Positions 10,800-20,917 of a stretch of DNA of 64,000 nucleotides are shown here, piece by piece (the stretch's first letter is position 1; every line of letters begins with the position of its first letter). Origin of the DNA: Aricia agestis (taxonomy: Eukaryota; Arthropoda; Insecta; Lepidoptera; Lycaenidae); NCBI RefSeq assembly GCF_905147365.1, contig NC_056418.1, positions 11,841,262 to 11,905,261 on the forward strand, in the 5' to 3' direction. The notes below the pieces were generated by a model. It ran no database searches. It was not told the DNA's origin and saw only the letters and a list, made by a program, of their open reading frames with translations. Position numbers and translations under genes: made by a program.

Positions 10800-11057
10800 T
10801 TTTTCGGAGGATCCGAATAAACGTATCGTCCTCATCACATTCAAGGGTGGTCTGCGTGCGTTTTTCCGCGTAACTTTCTGCCACGCACAGTAAAACTGGA
10901 AAGAACTGTCGCCAGTAGTATTTCTGGACCAAAACGATCTGCAAACCTTCAAGAGGGAAGCGTATTCCCACTTAAAAACCGGCAAAGCACCTGCAACTCT
11001 TCTCTTGCGAGTGTCCATGGACAGTAGTTGTTTTCCATCTGGTGACTCGTTTGCCTT
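10800..11057 (+). repeat. degenerate 3' end of the 46-kb LINE family
   Basis: It matches, in the opposite orientation, the 3' part of the LINE at 46147-49404: GTAACTTTCTGCCACGCAC, CTGGACC...GATCTGCAAACCTTCAAG, GAGTGTCCATGG and CTCGTTTGCC. About 75-80% similar by eye; no intact reading frame. Confidence 0.65.
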
Positions 11058-11515
11058 TTTAATTCTAAGGTTAAGACTAGTACATGCATTGAAACAAAAT
11101 TAAAACTAAGTACATCACAAGTGTACTCAATAATTCAGTGGAACTTTTACATCACTAAACAACCGTTCTTCCGACAGATACTGTCCAACAACACTACCGA
11201 AAACTACTAATCCCATTAAATGGATATAGTCCCGTTTATTGGGTTTGGAATTTGGACCAATTAATAATATCCCCCCGGATTACGGACGAGTTCCAATACA
11301 TTAATACTGATTGATACAACTCTATTAATTAGAACATCCTACCAACTGCCCGTATAGGGGTTTTTTCTTAGTAGGAAAGCCGGGCTTAGTTTTTCTAATA
11401 TAAAGTGCCGATTGAGCTTACAAAATGTTTTATCCCCCCCTACCCCCCCTACCCCAATCGAGTAATTAAATTAAAGTTGTAGACCGCAACCTCATTGCGC
11501 CACAAATAAAAAATA

Positions 11516-11564
11516 AAAATAAAACACCATATAACCTGGAGGAGGTTATATGGTGTTTTATTTT
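11516..11564. repeat. perfect 22-bp palindrome, 5-nt loop
   Basis: The arms AAAATAAAACACCATATAACC(T) at 11516-11537 and the exact reverse complement at 11543-11564 flank GGAGG. It abuts GGAAGTCGGTTAAAA, part of a common lepidopteran repeat also seen at 56347 and 58128. Confidence 0.9.
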
Positions 11565-11930
11565 TTGGAAGTCGGTTAAAAATTCGTTTGTAACTTTTAT
11601 AAAATCTATATATCTATGTATTTTACCGGGACTCAGATAATATTATGTCCATGACATCTTAATCGGTCTAGCAGTTTAGAAGTGAATCAATACCAAACAT
11701 AATCTGGTATGGATAAAGATGCTGCAACTTAATTTAAAACCTTGATTATAAGGTTTCTAATAATATAAAAATAATAACCCATATGATATTAATGAATCTT
11801 TGGAATAAAGCAGGTGAAAGGTCACCGACCGCTCGATGACCTCATCCGCTGACCTCCTGCAAACCCAAGAGGTCATACAACGTTACACACATCGCGGTAT
11901 AGGAGGTAAATCATCAAGTCAAGTTTGAGT

Positions 11931-12266
11931 TTTTTTTTATGAAATAAGGGGGCAAACGAGCAAACGGGTCACCTGATGGAAAGCAACTTCCGTCGCCCAT
12001 GGACACTCGCAGCATCAGAAGAGCTGCAGGTGCGTTGCCGGCCTTTTAAGAGGGAATTAGGGTAATAGGGGAGGGTAGGGATGGGAAGGGAAGGGAATAG
12101 GGGTGGGTAGGGAAGGGAATAGGGCAGGGGATTCATGGGCCTCCGGTAAACTCACTTACTGGGCGAAACACAGCACAAGCGCTGTTTCACGCCGGTTTTC
12201 TGTGAGAACTCCGTATTTCTCCGGTCGAGCCGGCCCATTCGTGCCGAAGCATGGCTCTCCCACGTA
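11931..12266 (-). mobile_element. SINE-like deletion derivative of a LINE, copy 1
   Basis: On the minus strand it begins GTGGGAGAGCCATGCTTCGG, matching the 5' end of the LINE at 49404, passes through a pyrimidine-rich linker (CCCTACC/CCCTTCC units), then jumps to the LINE 3' end (GGCCGGCAACGCACCTGCAG ... CCCCTTATTTCAT) and an A-tail at 11938-11931. No coding sequence. Copies 2 and 3 are at 15850-16150 and 18047-18371. Confidence 0.85.
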
Positions 12267-15030
12267 TAAATAGTTTTCATAAAGGGTTTCCATAAAGGGT
12301 TGAATGTATGCAAGGTATTAATTAATATACAATTTGTAAACACTTTAGGGTGTGTATGAGTCCCCTGTATTGAGTTCACTGTGAACAGTGAAGGTGATGA
12401 ATCTCAATTAAACTTAAACTATCACATATTTTTCTTTCAAAATAATAATAAATTAACAATATAGTGTTCAACGACAACGGACGCCTGAAGGTGACGTCGC
12501 TAAAATTGCTTTCTGCCATTTTTAATTTCTACAACTTCGCGTCGTCATCTCAGCGATACAGGTTCAAACCACAATATATAGTCCATACAGTAGTCTGTCT
12601 TTCTAGTAGACCGCCCAAGTCGAGTGTGCAGTCTGTATAGATGAGATTTTGAATGCAAAGCGCTTAGTCAAAATGCGTGCGTTAGTTTCGATAGCTATGT
12701 TAGATGTCAAACATGGGACTTAATATTTAATGGGTCGCTTGGAAGTGTTATGGCGCTTGCAATGCGTTATGTCAAATTCCACACTTTTTGACATCAAAAT
12801 TGGTAAATGCATTTTGAATAGGTGTTTAGATAAGTACTCGTAGCATCATGTCTTGCGCGCCTAAAAATTGTTTCTGTAAAGAGCTTTTTATCAAAAACAC
12901 GGCTTAGTTGCCCTACTGTATGATAATCATATTGTGTACAAACTGAAGCAAACTTTATTATAGTGTCGGAGGTAGCTCCCCCTTAGTTTCACCCGTCTGA
13001 TATTATTATTTTTCAACAGAAAAACAATACAGAACGGATTTTAACATACGATACGATTTAAGACAAGATGTCTCACCGGGTTATTTCCTAAATAATAAGA
13101 CTCGAAGGCGTAGGAAATGAAATATTATTTTGAATTCGAATATGGAGTATGGCAAATCTACGACTAAATTACACAATGAAAAATATCTGCACATTAAAAA
13201 ATATCCAAGTATTTGAACAGTGTCCAAAGTACATACAAATTTCTGAAATATAATAACGCTTAAAACCAATAATCGCAGTAACTTTTAATTGCAGTACCTT
13301 ATTAACGCTTACAACCAATAATTGCAGTAACTTTTAAATAAATAAATCAGTCTTTTATTTATTTCGCAACAAATAAAAGTTTCCTTACGCAGACCGCCTC
13401 TCAGGAATCCTCGAGTTCTGAAGAGAGGAGCCATTGTTTCCAGTATGTAATGACGCGTACAAACACAACACCCGCTCTCAGACTATAAGTGTGAGAGCAA
13501 GCGCTGGGTTTGGTAATAAGTTTCCGAGATTAAATAGTTCAAACTCAGTTTATTTAACACGTTTTCTTGAAGAAACTTTTTATTAAATACCTTGCTACTA
13601 ACTGTATTCATTTTTTACTAAATTAATTTTGAAAATAACACTACATAATAATAATCATCTGCCTTTATTATTATTTAAAAAGTTATTTTACAGTTCTACG
13701 ACTAGTGACGTAGACTACGACGAGTGTAACTCGAATTAATATCAAAGAAAAAAAATACTGCAAAAATAAAATAAATAATTATAATTGCATAAGTTGAAGA
13801 AATGCTATGCAATAGATTTACCGCGGCAGCCCCCGAGTGCCATACACGCAATATTAAAAATAATAATATCGAATGGTTAATAAATCAAACAATATGACTT
13901 TTTTTAAAGCAGTTCGCTGTAGCCCTGACGTCACTGCGACCCATGAGGATCTATTGTGACTCCTTCGCACTAGAGTATCATCACCAACCCAATACTGCTC
14001 ATAAATTGAATGATTTGGTTGGGGTTGGTGCCATGAATTTCCTCTGTGGATGAGTATTCGTGGCGACCAAGGTGCCTGTTTCTGCTCTGTAGTAGACCAG
14101 GACAGTCGAGGAGAAGGTGAATATAATTATATACCTTATATTTTCTCATAAAAGCCTACAAACAGACTGCAATACTTTCAGACGTCTAGACTGTCATAAA
14201 ACGGTACGATTGTCGTAAAGGCGAGCCGGTTATATGAAGCCAGCAATAACCAAGGAGGGTGGCAGTGGAGCGTTAATGTTTGATATTATATAACTAGCAA
14301 CAAAGATAGTTATAACATGTACAATTATAGCAAACTTCCTGCTAGCAAAACCGTATCCCGTAAAGCCGTATGTTTCCCCAAGTTAACGTTACCTATGTCG
14401 CACCTCAACATCAAAAATATGTGCAGAATTTCATCAAAATTGGTTGAGTAGTTTCATAGTTTATTCGATGAACAAACAAGCCTTTTTTTATTAATATTTT
14501 TTATAGAATAACACATTGCATATTGAAAAGTTATAGTCGCACATGAACAAGCTATTTGCTACTACTGTTTTAAGAATGCTGCCTTAACAAACTGAATATC
14601 GTAAACGTACAAAACATACTTTCACATTTATAGCTTTAAGCACAGAATATATATTAGTACAAGCTAGGATGTTGTCATTACTTTGAATCTATAGATCAAA
14701 ATCGGACAAGCGGCCAACGCTACACAAAAAGTAATATACCATTTTTCGGTGTCAATAAATGGTACAGCCTTCGTGAGAGAGTCTAATTCGCACTTGACCG
14801 ATTTCCGATTTTTACATTGTAGTATACAACATTTGAAACACACATTTCGCCACGTCGATACAGCACGAAAAACTATATTGAGACCGCAGCGATAACCAGG
14901 ATTGGCAACATCCGAAACTTCATTCGCGCAGCTTAGTTTACCCCGTGAAAATCGTTCATTTTTCCGCTTAAAACTATCCTATGGGATATAGGATAGTTTT
15001 CTTTAATCCTGTGTCCCTGGAACGTTAGCT
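12267..15030. other. AT-rich stretch without a recognised gene
   Basis: No splice-consistent coding exon was found on either strand. A piece at 14380-14480 (CAGAATTTCATCAAAATTGG) resembles the degenerate tails of insect retroposons, and 14793-14812 matches the start of the 460-bp repeat family. Otherwise nothing recognised. Confidence 0.5.
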
Positions 15031-15200
15031 TTTTTTATTAAATAAGGGGGCAAACGAGCAAACGGTCGCCTGATGGAAAGCAATTTCCGTCGCCCATGGA
15101 CACTCGCAATATCAGCTGTAACCAAAGTTGCAGTATGATTCCGAACAATTCCTCAGAGCACTCCCCGTGATACAACCGATAGAGGATGCAGAGTGAAGCT
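15031..15200 (-). repeat. internally deleted LINE 3' fragment
   Basis: The 3' end of the 46-kb LINE family (AAATAAGGGGGCAAACGAGC ... GACACTCGCAATATCAG on the plus strand) jumps directly to a more internal LINE segment (AAGTTGCAGTATGATTCCG ... GATAGAGGATGCAGAGTGAA). About 230 bp present in the longer LINE are missing. Confidence 0.78.
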
Positions 15201-15482
15201 AACTGTCTTTAACTCCCACTTAAAAAAATTATGTAACAAACTTACACATCTCTTTACTAAGGTAACCTTCTCTAAAAACTCTTCAATCACTCTGTAGTGC
15301 CCGGGTCATTTTTAGACCATACCCGTGCTAAGCACATCCGGCATTCTCGCAATGAACTGGTAAATACGTCTGGGTCCAACCAAGTCCCTTCATCATGCGA
15401 TATCGTGTTCAAACCAAAAATAAATCTCACTGGTACAGGCCACCACCGACTGCACCCTCTATCAAACTGTGGAAATCAACGG

Positions 15483-15558
15483 TCTAACTATAAAATATTT
15501 AAGCACCTGTTGAACAGTTGTCTAACTATAAAATATTTAAGCACCTGTTGAACAGTTG
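15483..15558. repeat. 38-bp perfect tandem duplication
   Basis: Two identical copies, 15483-15520 and 15521-15558, each starting TCTAACTATAAAATATTT and ending GAACAGTTG. Recent duplication with no feature attached. Confidence 0.97.
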
Positions 15559-15649
15559 ATTAGAGAAACATTCAGTACATAGTGGTCTCAAAACAACTGT
15601 TCAATAGATGTTTTATATTTTGTGGTAAGACCGCAAACGTCTATCCCTG

Positions 15650-15676
15650 TGGTCTACCCACTAGGCCACAGACGTT
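15650..15676 (-). repeat. SINE head fragment
   Basis: The reverse complement CGTCTGTGGCCTAGTGGGTA matches the A-box region of the SINE at 43501. Only this short piece remains. Confidence 0.45.
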
Positions 15677-15849
15677 CTTTTTCTAACTGTTTTTTTTAAT
15701 ATCAAACGGGTGGCAGCCCTGACAACGAGCCAGCATTTATCGGACACGGATGAACCAATTGAGAGCGACACTGTATCACAGTTATCGTCACTCGCTACAT
15801 ACAGCCGGTACAAGCACTGAAATAACAATCCATACTGATTTATACGTGG

Positions 15850-16150
15850 GAGAGCCATGCTTCGGCACGAATGGGCCGGCTCAACCGGAGAAATACCACG
15901 TTCTCACAGAAAACCGGCGTGAAACAGCGCTTGCGCTGTGTTTCGCCGAGTGAGTGAGTTTACCGGAGGCCCAATCCCCTACCCTATTCCCTTCCCTTCC
16001 CTTCCCATCCCTACCCTCCCCTATCACCCTATTCTCTCTTAAAAGGCCGGCAACGCACCTGCAGCTCTTCTGATGCTGCGAGTGTCCATGGGCGATGGAA
16101 GTTGCTTTCCATCAGGTGACCCGCTTGCTCGTTTGCCCCCTTATTTCATA
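15850..16150 (+). mobile_element. SINE-like deletion derivative of a LINE, copy 2
   Basis: It starts GAGAGCCATGCTTCGGCACG, has the pyrimidine-rich linker at 15975-16030, the LINE 3' end (GGCCGGCAACGCACCTGCAG) and an A-tail at 16150-16158. It sits inside a minus-strand copy of the retroposon-tail repeat: the left flank (ATCCATACTGATTTATA) and the right flank from 16186 (GGACATAGGATAC) are halves of that repeat. Confidence 0.87.
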
Positions 16151-16185
16151 AAAAAAAAATTATTAATGGGTAAGTGTGTTCGTCT

Positions 16186-16262
16186 ATCTGAAGGACATAG
16201 GATACTTTTAATCCCAAAAAATGTACGGTTCCCGCGCGATAAATGAATTTAGGCGCAACGGA
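16186..16262 (-). repeat. retroposon-tail repeat, split by the SINE-like element
   Basis: GGACATAGGATACTTTTAAT, ATGTACGGTTCCCGCGCG and GGCGCAACGGAGTTGC match the family at 34578-34790 in reverse. The other half is at about 15828-15846. Confidence 0.7.
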
Positions 16263-16741
16263 GTTGCAACTTGCAGGTGTCATCGAGTAATGAAACTGAA
16301 ATAGCTTTATTTGATAGATGTGTTACGCGCCTCCACACGCGAAATTTGCCATGGAAGCCTTCCCCGTAGTCTAAGCTGTGCCAAACTTCATCAAAATCAG
16401 TTTAGAACTTTTGGGTGCTACTAGCAAATAGGCAAACCTTTACTCTTTATAACGCCTGTTACATAGATAATTAATATCAACCCACGGCTACTATAATTAT
16501 GACCAAAGTGTACACCGCAAATAATAATTTTCTGGGAAGTAAAAATGAAACTAATGAGCTCAGTAGTTTGCATTTTCTATGTATAATAATTAATATTCTA
16601 TTATGTATACTTAATAAGCACTTTTGACTAATGGCTTTTCCAAATGAAAAAATGTTTCTAAACTATTTCTGAATTTCCTTCATCAATTTATTTTCGTATT
16701 ATCTACCTAACATCCGACAATACCTAGAATTTTATAATATT

Positions 16742-16980
16742 ACTAGCTTTTGCCCGCGGCTTCGCTCGCGTTAAGAAGTATTATTATATTCAAACTTTCA
16801 TCCCCTATTTTAACCCCTTGGAGGTGGAGTTGATCAAAATCCTTTCTTAACGGATGCCTACGTCATTACATCTACCTGCATGCCAAATTTCAGCCCGATC
16901 GGTCCAGTGGTTTGGGCTGTGCGTTGATAGATCACCGTGTCAGTCAGTCACCTTTGAGTTTTATATATATAGATAGATAT
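16742..16980 (+). repeat. ACTAGCTTTTGCCCGCGGC-family repeat, copy 1
   Basis: It starts ACTAGCTTTTGCCCGCGGCT and runs through CCCGATCGGTCCAGTGGTTT to a short TATA/GATA tail at 16960-16982. A second copy of the same extent lies at 56034-56275. Non-coding; common insect retroposon type. Confidence 0.8.
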
Positions 16981-17099
16981 ATCTCATGATCGTTGCAGAT
17001 ACATTACGTATTATAAAGGTTAATTAATATAAATGGCATTGTAACAAATACTTCGTTGCCTTGACCCTATGTATCCTGTTCATCTGTCTATTATCCATA

Positions 17100-17222
17100 T
17101 TCAAGGCCAAGCAGGCAGTCTGGCAATGCACCTGCAGCTCTTCTAATGTCGCGAGGGTCCATGGGCGACGGTAGTTGCTTTCCATCAGGTGACCGGTTTG
17201 CTCGTTGGCCCTCATTATATTA
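17100..17222 (+). repeat. LINE 3' end fragment
   Basis: CACCTGCAGCTCTTCTAATG, GGTCCATGGGCGACGGTAGT and CATCAGGTGACCGGTTTGCT are the terminal part of the 46-kb LINE family and its short derivatives. 5' truncated, no ORF. Confidence 0.75.
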
Positions 17223-17330
17223 TAAAAATAAAAGCCATTCTAATATTGCGAAAGTGAGTCTGTCAGTCTGTCTGTTAGCTCTTCACGTCCTAACCGCTGA
17301 ACTTATTTTGCTGAAATTTTGTCTGGAGAT

Positions 17331-17400
17331 GAAAATCCAAATAGATATAGATAATAATGGATACGTGTATCTTTTATTATCTATATCTATTTGGATTTTC
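17331..17400. repeat. perfect 27-bp palindrome, 16-nt loop
   Basis: GAAAATCCAAATAGATATAG... at 17331-17357 has an exact inverted copy at 17374-17400. The left arm is at the end of a retroposon-tail repeat (CCGCTGAACTTATTTTGCTG). Confidence 0.97.
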
Positions 17401-17709
17401 TTTACTCTACTCTACAAATTATTGAGTTATTTCCACAAACTGTCACATTGTGAGATAATTTCATGAGGTTGTATATTTCGGATAATATAATAATATTTTA
17501 CGAAAATAACAATACAATTTAAAAATCCCTCTCCGAGCTTTTCATAAAATAAAATAAATAAATGACTTTAAAAATAAAAAATAACCTGTCACATAAAAGC
17601 TGTGTATAAAATAAGTCACCCTGTATAAGCCAGATAACGAGGCAATAAAAAGTGTGTAACACACGCGTGAGGCTCCGTCACAGCAGGCATTGTCCTACAG
17701 CCTGTTGGA

Positions 17710-17938
17710 TAAAGGAGTGAGCACACTGAGAAGGGCCGTGCCGGGGCTCAGCGTGCCGGGGCTCATCGCAAAAATCCGCCTCCATACAATTTGTATGGAA
17801 GCGGATGCGCGTATCGCACACTGTGTCGGGGCGCAGCGGATTTCCGCTTCCATACAAATTGTATGGAGGCGGATTTTTGCGATGAGCCCCGGCACGCTGA
17901 GCCCGGCACGGCCCGTCTCAGTGTGCTCACTCCTTTAA
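17710..17938. repeat. 96-bp-arm GC-rich hairpin
   Basis: The arms 17710-17805 and 17843-17938 are near-exact reverse complements around a 37-nt loop. Each arm also contains the nested palindrome TCCATACAATTTGTATGGA. Much more GC-rich than its surroundings. Either a snap-back MITE or a hairpin transcript source; there is no evidence of transcription. Confidence 0.95.
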
Positions 17939-18046
17939 GCTCTTTAAAATATGAGAGAAATAAAAAATGATATCTAAGCAATATGGTTAAATCCTTGTGA
18001 GGTATAGTGGAACGCGAAATATTATTACTTAATATTATTTAACGTG

Positions 18047-18371
18047 GTAGAGCCATGCTTCGGCACGAATGGGCTGGCTCCACCGGAGAAATACCACGGG
18101 CTCACAGAATACTGGCGTGAAGCTGTGTTTCGCCGAGTGAGTGAGTTAACCGGAGGTCCATGAATCCCCTACCCTATTCCCTTCCCTACCCTTCTTCTCT
18201 CTATCTCTTTTTCTCTACCTTCCCTATTCCCTTCCTTACCCTCCCCTATTCCCTCTTAAAAGGCCGGCAACGCACCTGCAGCTCTTTTGATGTTGCGAGT
18301 GTCCATGGGCGACGGAAGCTGCTTTCCATTACGTGACCCGTTTGCTCGTTTGCTCCCTTATTTCATAAAAA
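18047..18371 (+). mobile_element. SINE-like deletion derivative of a LINE, copy 3
   Basis: Same build as 15850-16150: GTAGAGCCATGCTTCGGCAC head, CT-rich linker at 18165-18255, LINE 3' end, A-tail at 18366-18374. More diverged from the LINE than copy 2. Confidence 0.87.
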
Positions 18372-18522
18372 AAAGTGGGTAATATTGTAGCCGTGATGAT
18401 GATGAATGATTAGAAACAGTAAAAATGAATTGATAACATTATACCAAGAAAATAGTTTGTATCATTCGTAGAAGAAAAGGGAAGAAATGATCAGAAGATG
18501 TTATGAAAGGATGACCCATCCT

Positions 18523-18960
18523 CCGTTCCGCTCCGCCGGCGTAGGACGGGAGTCCGGAGGCGTCGTTACGTGAACCTCCAAACTTCCGTTAAATCCGGGG
18601 CTCTAAGCAAGGATGGGAACCTGCCGGCTTAGCTAGTCCCGGCGCCGAAGGGAACGCTTCAGTTTGCCGAAGCGGTCCCTTTTGAGGTAGACCAGCTGGT
18701 CGTGAAGGGAGTCCTGTGTGCGACAGATCCAGGCCATCCTTCCGTGTACGGCTGAAGGCAAACCGCAGGTGGTTTTAGTGGGTAAGCCCGGCGCCTCTCG
18801 CTGGGAGTCCCACATACCCCCGGGGTGCTTCAGCTTAACCTCAGTTAAGCTGAAGGAACATCCCCAATCCGGGGCACCCATAAAGGGTTTCCCCTGCGCA
18901 AAAAGAAAGGTATCTGCGATAGGACTTGGAAACGTTGCAGGATAGTAGAGACTAGAGTAG
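18523..18960 (+). repeat. possible R1-like LINE 3' UTR fragment
   Basis: GC-rich island. GTTTTAGTGGGTAAGCCC and GGGAGTCCCACATACCCCC match the 3' UTR of the half-LINE at 25509 in the opposite orientation (25570-25610). A short palindrome (CTTCAGCTTAACCTCAGTTAAGCTGAAG) lies at 18828-18855. No reading frame recognised. Confidence 0.45.
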
Positions 18961-20743
18961 TTCAAATATTATAAATTCAACCTAAACTTAGAAAGTTTAA
19001 TGCTTTCGAAGAGGTAAAAAAGGGACGAAGTTGATAAAACTAGTATAAAAACTACAATTATAAGTGAAAAAATATATAAATTGAACATTATAATTGGTCA
19101 GAGTGTGTCGGAGTGTGTCAATATATCGGTGAATATCACACAGAATTGTTTACGGCTCATCACGCTTTTCAGAAAACATCATTTGCATTATAACAATTTG
19201 CATACTTTCAATTATTTAATCGATTCTTTTAAACCATTTATTTCAGCTCACAATTCAAATATTAAGGTCGTTATACCTCACATTTGTGATAAAGTAGTCT
19301 TTACAAGTTTTACATTGTTATATTTTTACGAGTATTCGTTTGAAGGATTTAGCAATAGAAAAATTAAACCCATGTTTGTACTATTGCCTGTCTAGTGCCT
19401 ATGTCTAAAAAAAACCCTGTGATCCATTTGGGCCCGCGCATGCTTTGCCCTCTACTCACAACAATTCTTATAAACTTATACAGTCTGTAACTAAGTACTA
19501 ATACTCTTAAGTGTGTGTGTGTTCATTATAATTATTATAATAGAAATCATTGTGAAAGTAGCAGCGCTAGGAGTTGATTTTGACTTATATAGTTCTATTA
19601 GAGCCCATCGTCATCGTCACGAATATGTCCATACATACATTAAAAAAAAACTCTTTCATCGCTGCACCCTACACAGTCAGATCAATTTTCCAAAAGCTCA
19701 GTTTTGTTAAATAATATTATATCATAGAATTTATTTCAAACACCTTTTTAACACAGAAATATGCCATATTCACTTTTATGGCGCATCTTGTTAACCTAAA
19801 TATTATGTTATATCATGCAGCATAAGTCTTTCCTTTTTACAGTCGAATTTAAATCACGGATTAAACTAAATTCTCCCCTTATCCCGGCATAACGGTAAAT
19901 TGAGTCCCGTGGGGTACAATTAGGTACGTTAGGACAGCCGTGAGTTTTAACCGAAGTTAAATTATGACTCCAAGTAATCGCTTTTTGTCATTAGTCGGAA
20001 GTAATAATTAGTGAGGTGAAAACTTATTTAAGGGCGTTATACAATTTTAAGTTAGTAAATCTGAAACTCGCATTAGGACCCGTGAGGTGACCGAAACATT
20101 TTTAGGAGGGAGATAAGACCGCCAGCACCAACTATGAGAGACAGAGAAAATTTCTATCGCGTGACAGAAAAACGAACAAGAAAAGAAGTGAATACGAAAA
20201 ACCCTGCCTGCTGTTTCATTTTGAGTGCAACCAGTAATTATATTTTTCATAAAGCCTGAATTAACTTAGAATAACCTACAGTCATCATAAGAACAATAAA
20301 AGGAAGACCCCTAACAATACAGAACATTTTTCATACCAATATTATTTGACCTAATGGACAAATACAATAATATAAAACGCCATTAGAAAGAAGATGGATG
20401 TAATACCTTTCAGGCATTAAATCAACCATTGTGGCTGAATCAATACGATTGACAAGGGAAAGCTTCTGAAATCATGTTTATAAATGATCCCTTATCGAGT
20501 ATAAAAGAAATCGACAAAAATCGAGAATCGGGAGAGAGGGATATCTAAACAACTGTCTCCTGTTATCTAAATGAAAAACAATTTCGTCGATAAGGCATTT
20601 TCAAACGATTTTGCGTTAGGGTCAATCACAATGCTATGCGATGCGATGCTTTTAAAATGATTAATTTCAAACTGAACTTTATTTGCTACAGGGAATATAG
20701 AATTTAAATTAATCGCGGGTGCAGGACTGTGAATTCAATGTAA
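18961..20743. other. no gene recognised
   Basis: AT-rich sequence with only short open frames in atypical context. Nothing assignable was seen on either strand. Confidence 0.45.
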
Positions 20744-20914
20744 GCGGGCCCCTAGACGAGCAATTTTATTGCGCAATATCACATATTGCTAATTATTATT
20801 GATATCTAGGGTTGATATTGAAAATCGCGCGCCTTTAATCAAATTGTCAAATAAACTGTTCAATAAAACTTAAACGTGATATTGCATAATACAATTGATT
20901 GTCTAGGGGTCGGC
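20744..20914. mobile_element. MITE with TAA target duplication
   Basis: Inverted ends GGCCCCTAGACGAGC...TTGCGCAATATCAC and GTGATATTGCATAATAC...GTCTAGGGGTC, flanked by TAA at 20741-20743 and 20915-20917. The family includes the diverged copy at 2634-2789. PIF/Harbinger-type. Confidence 0.85.
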
Positions 20915-20917
20915 TAA

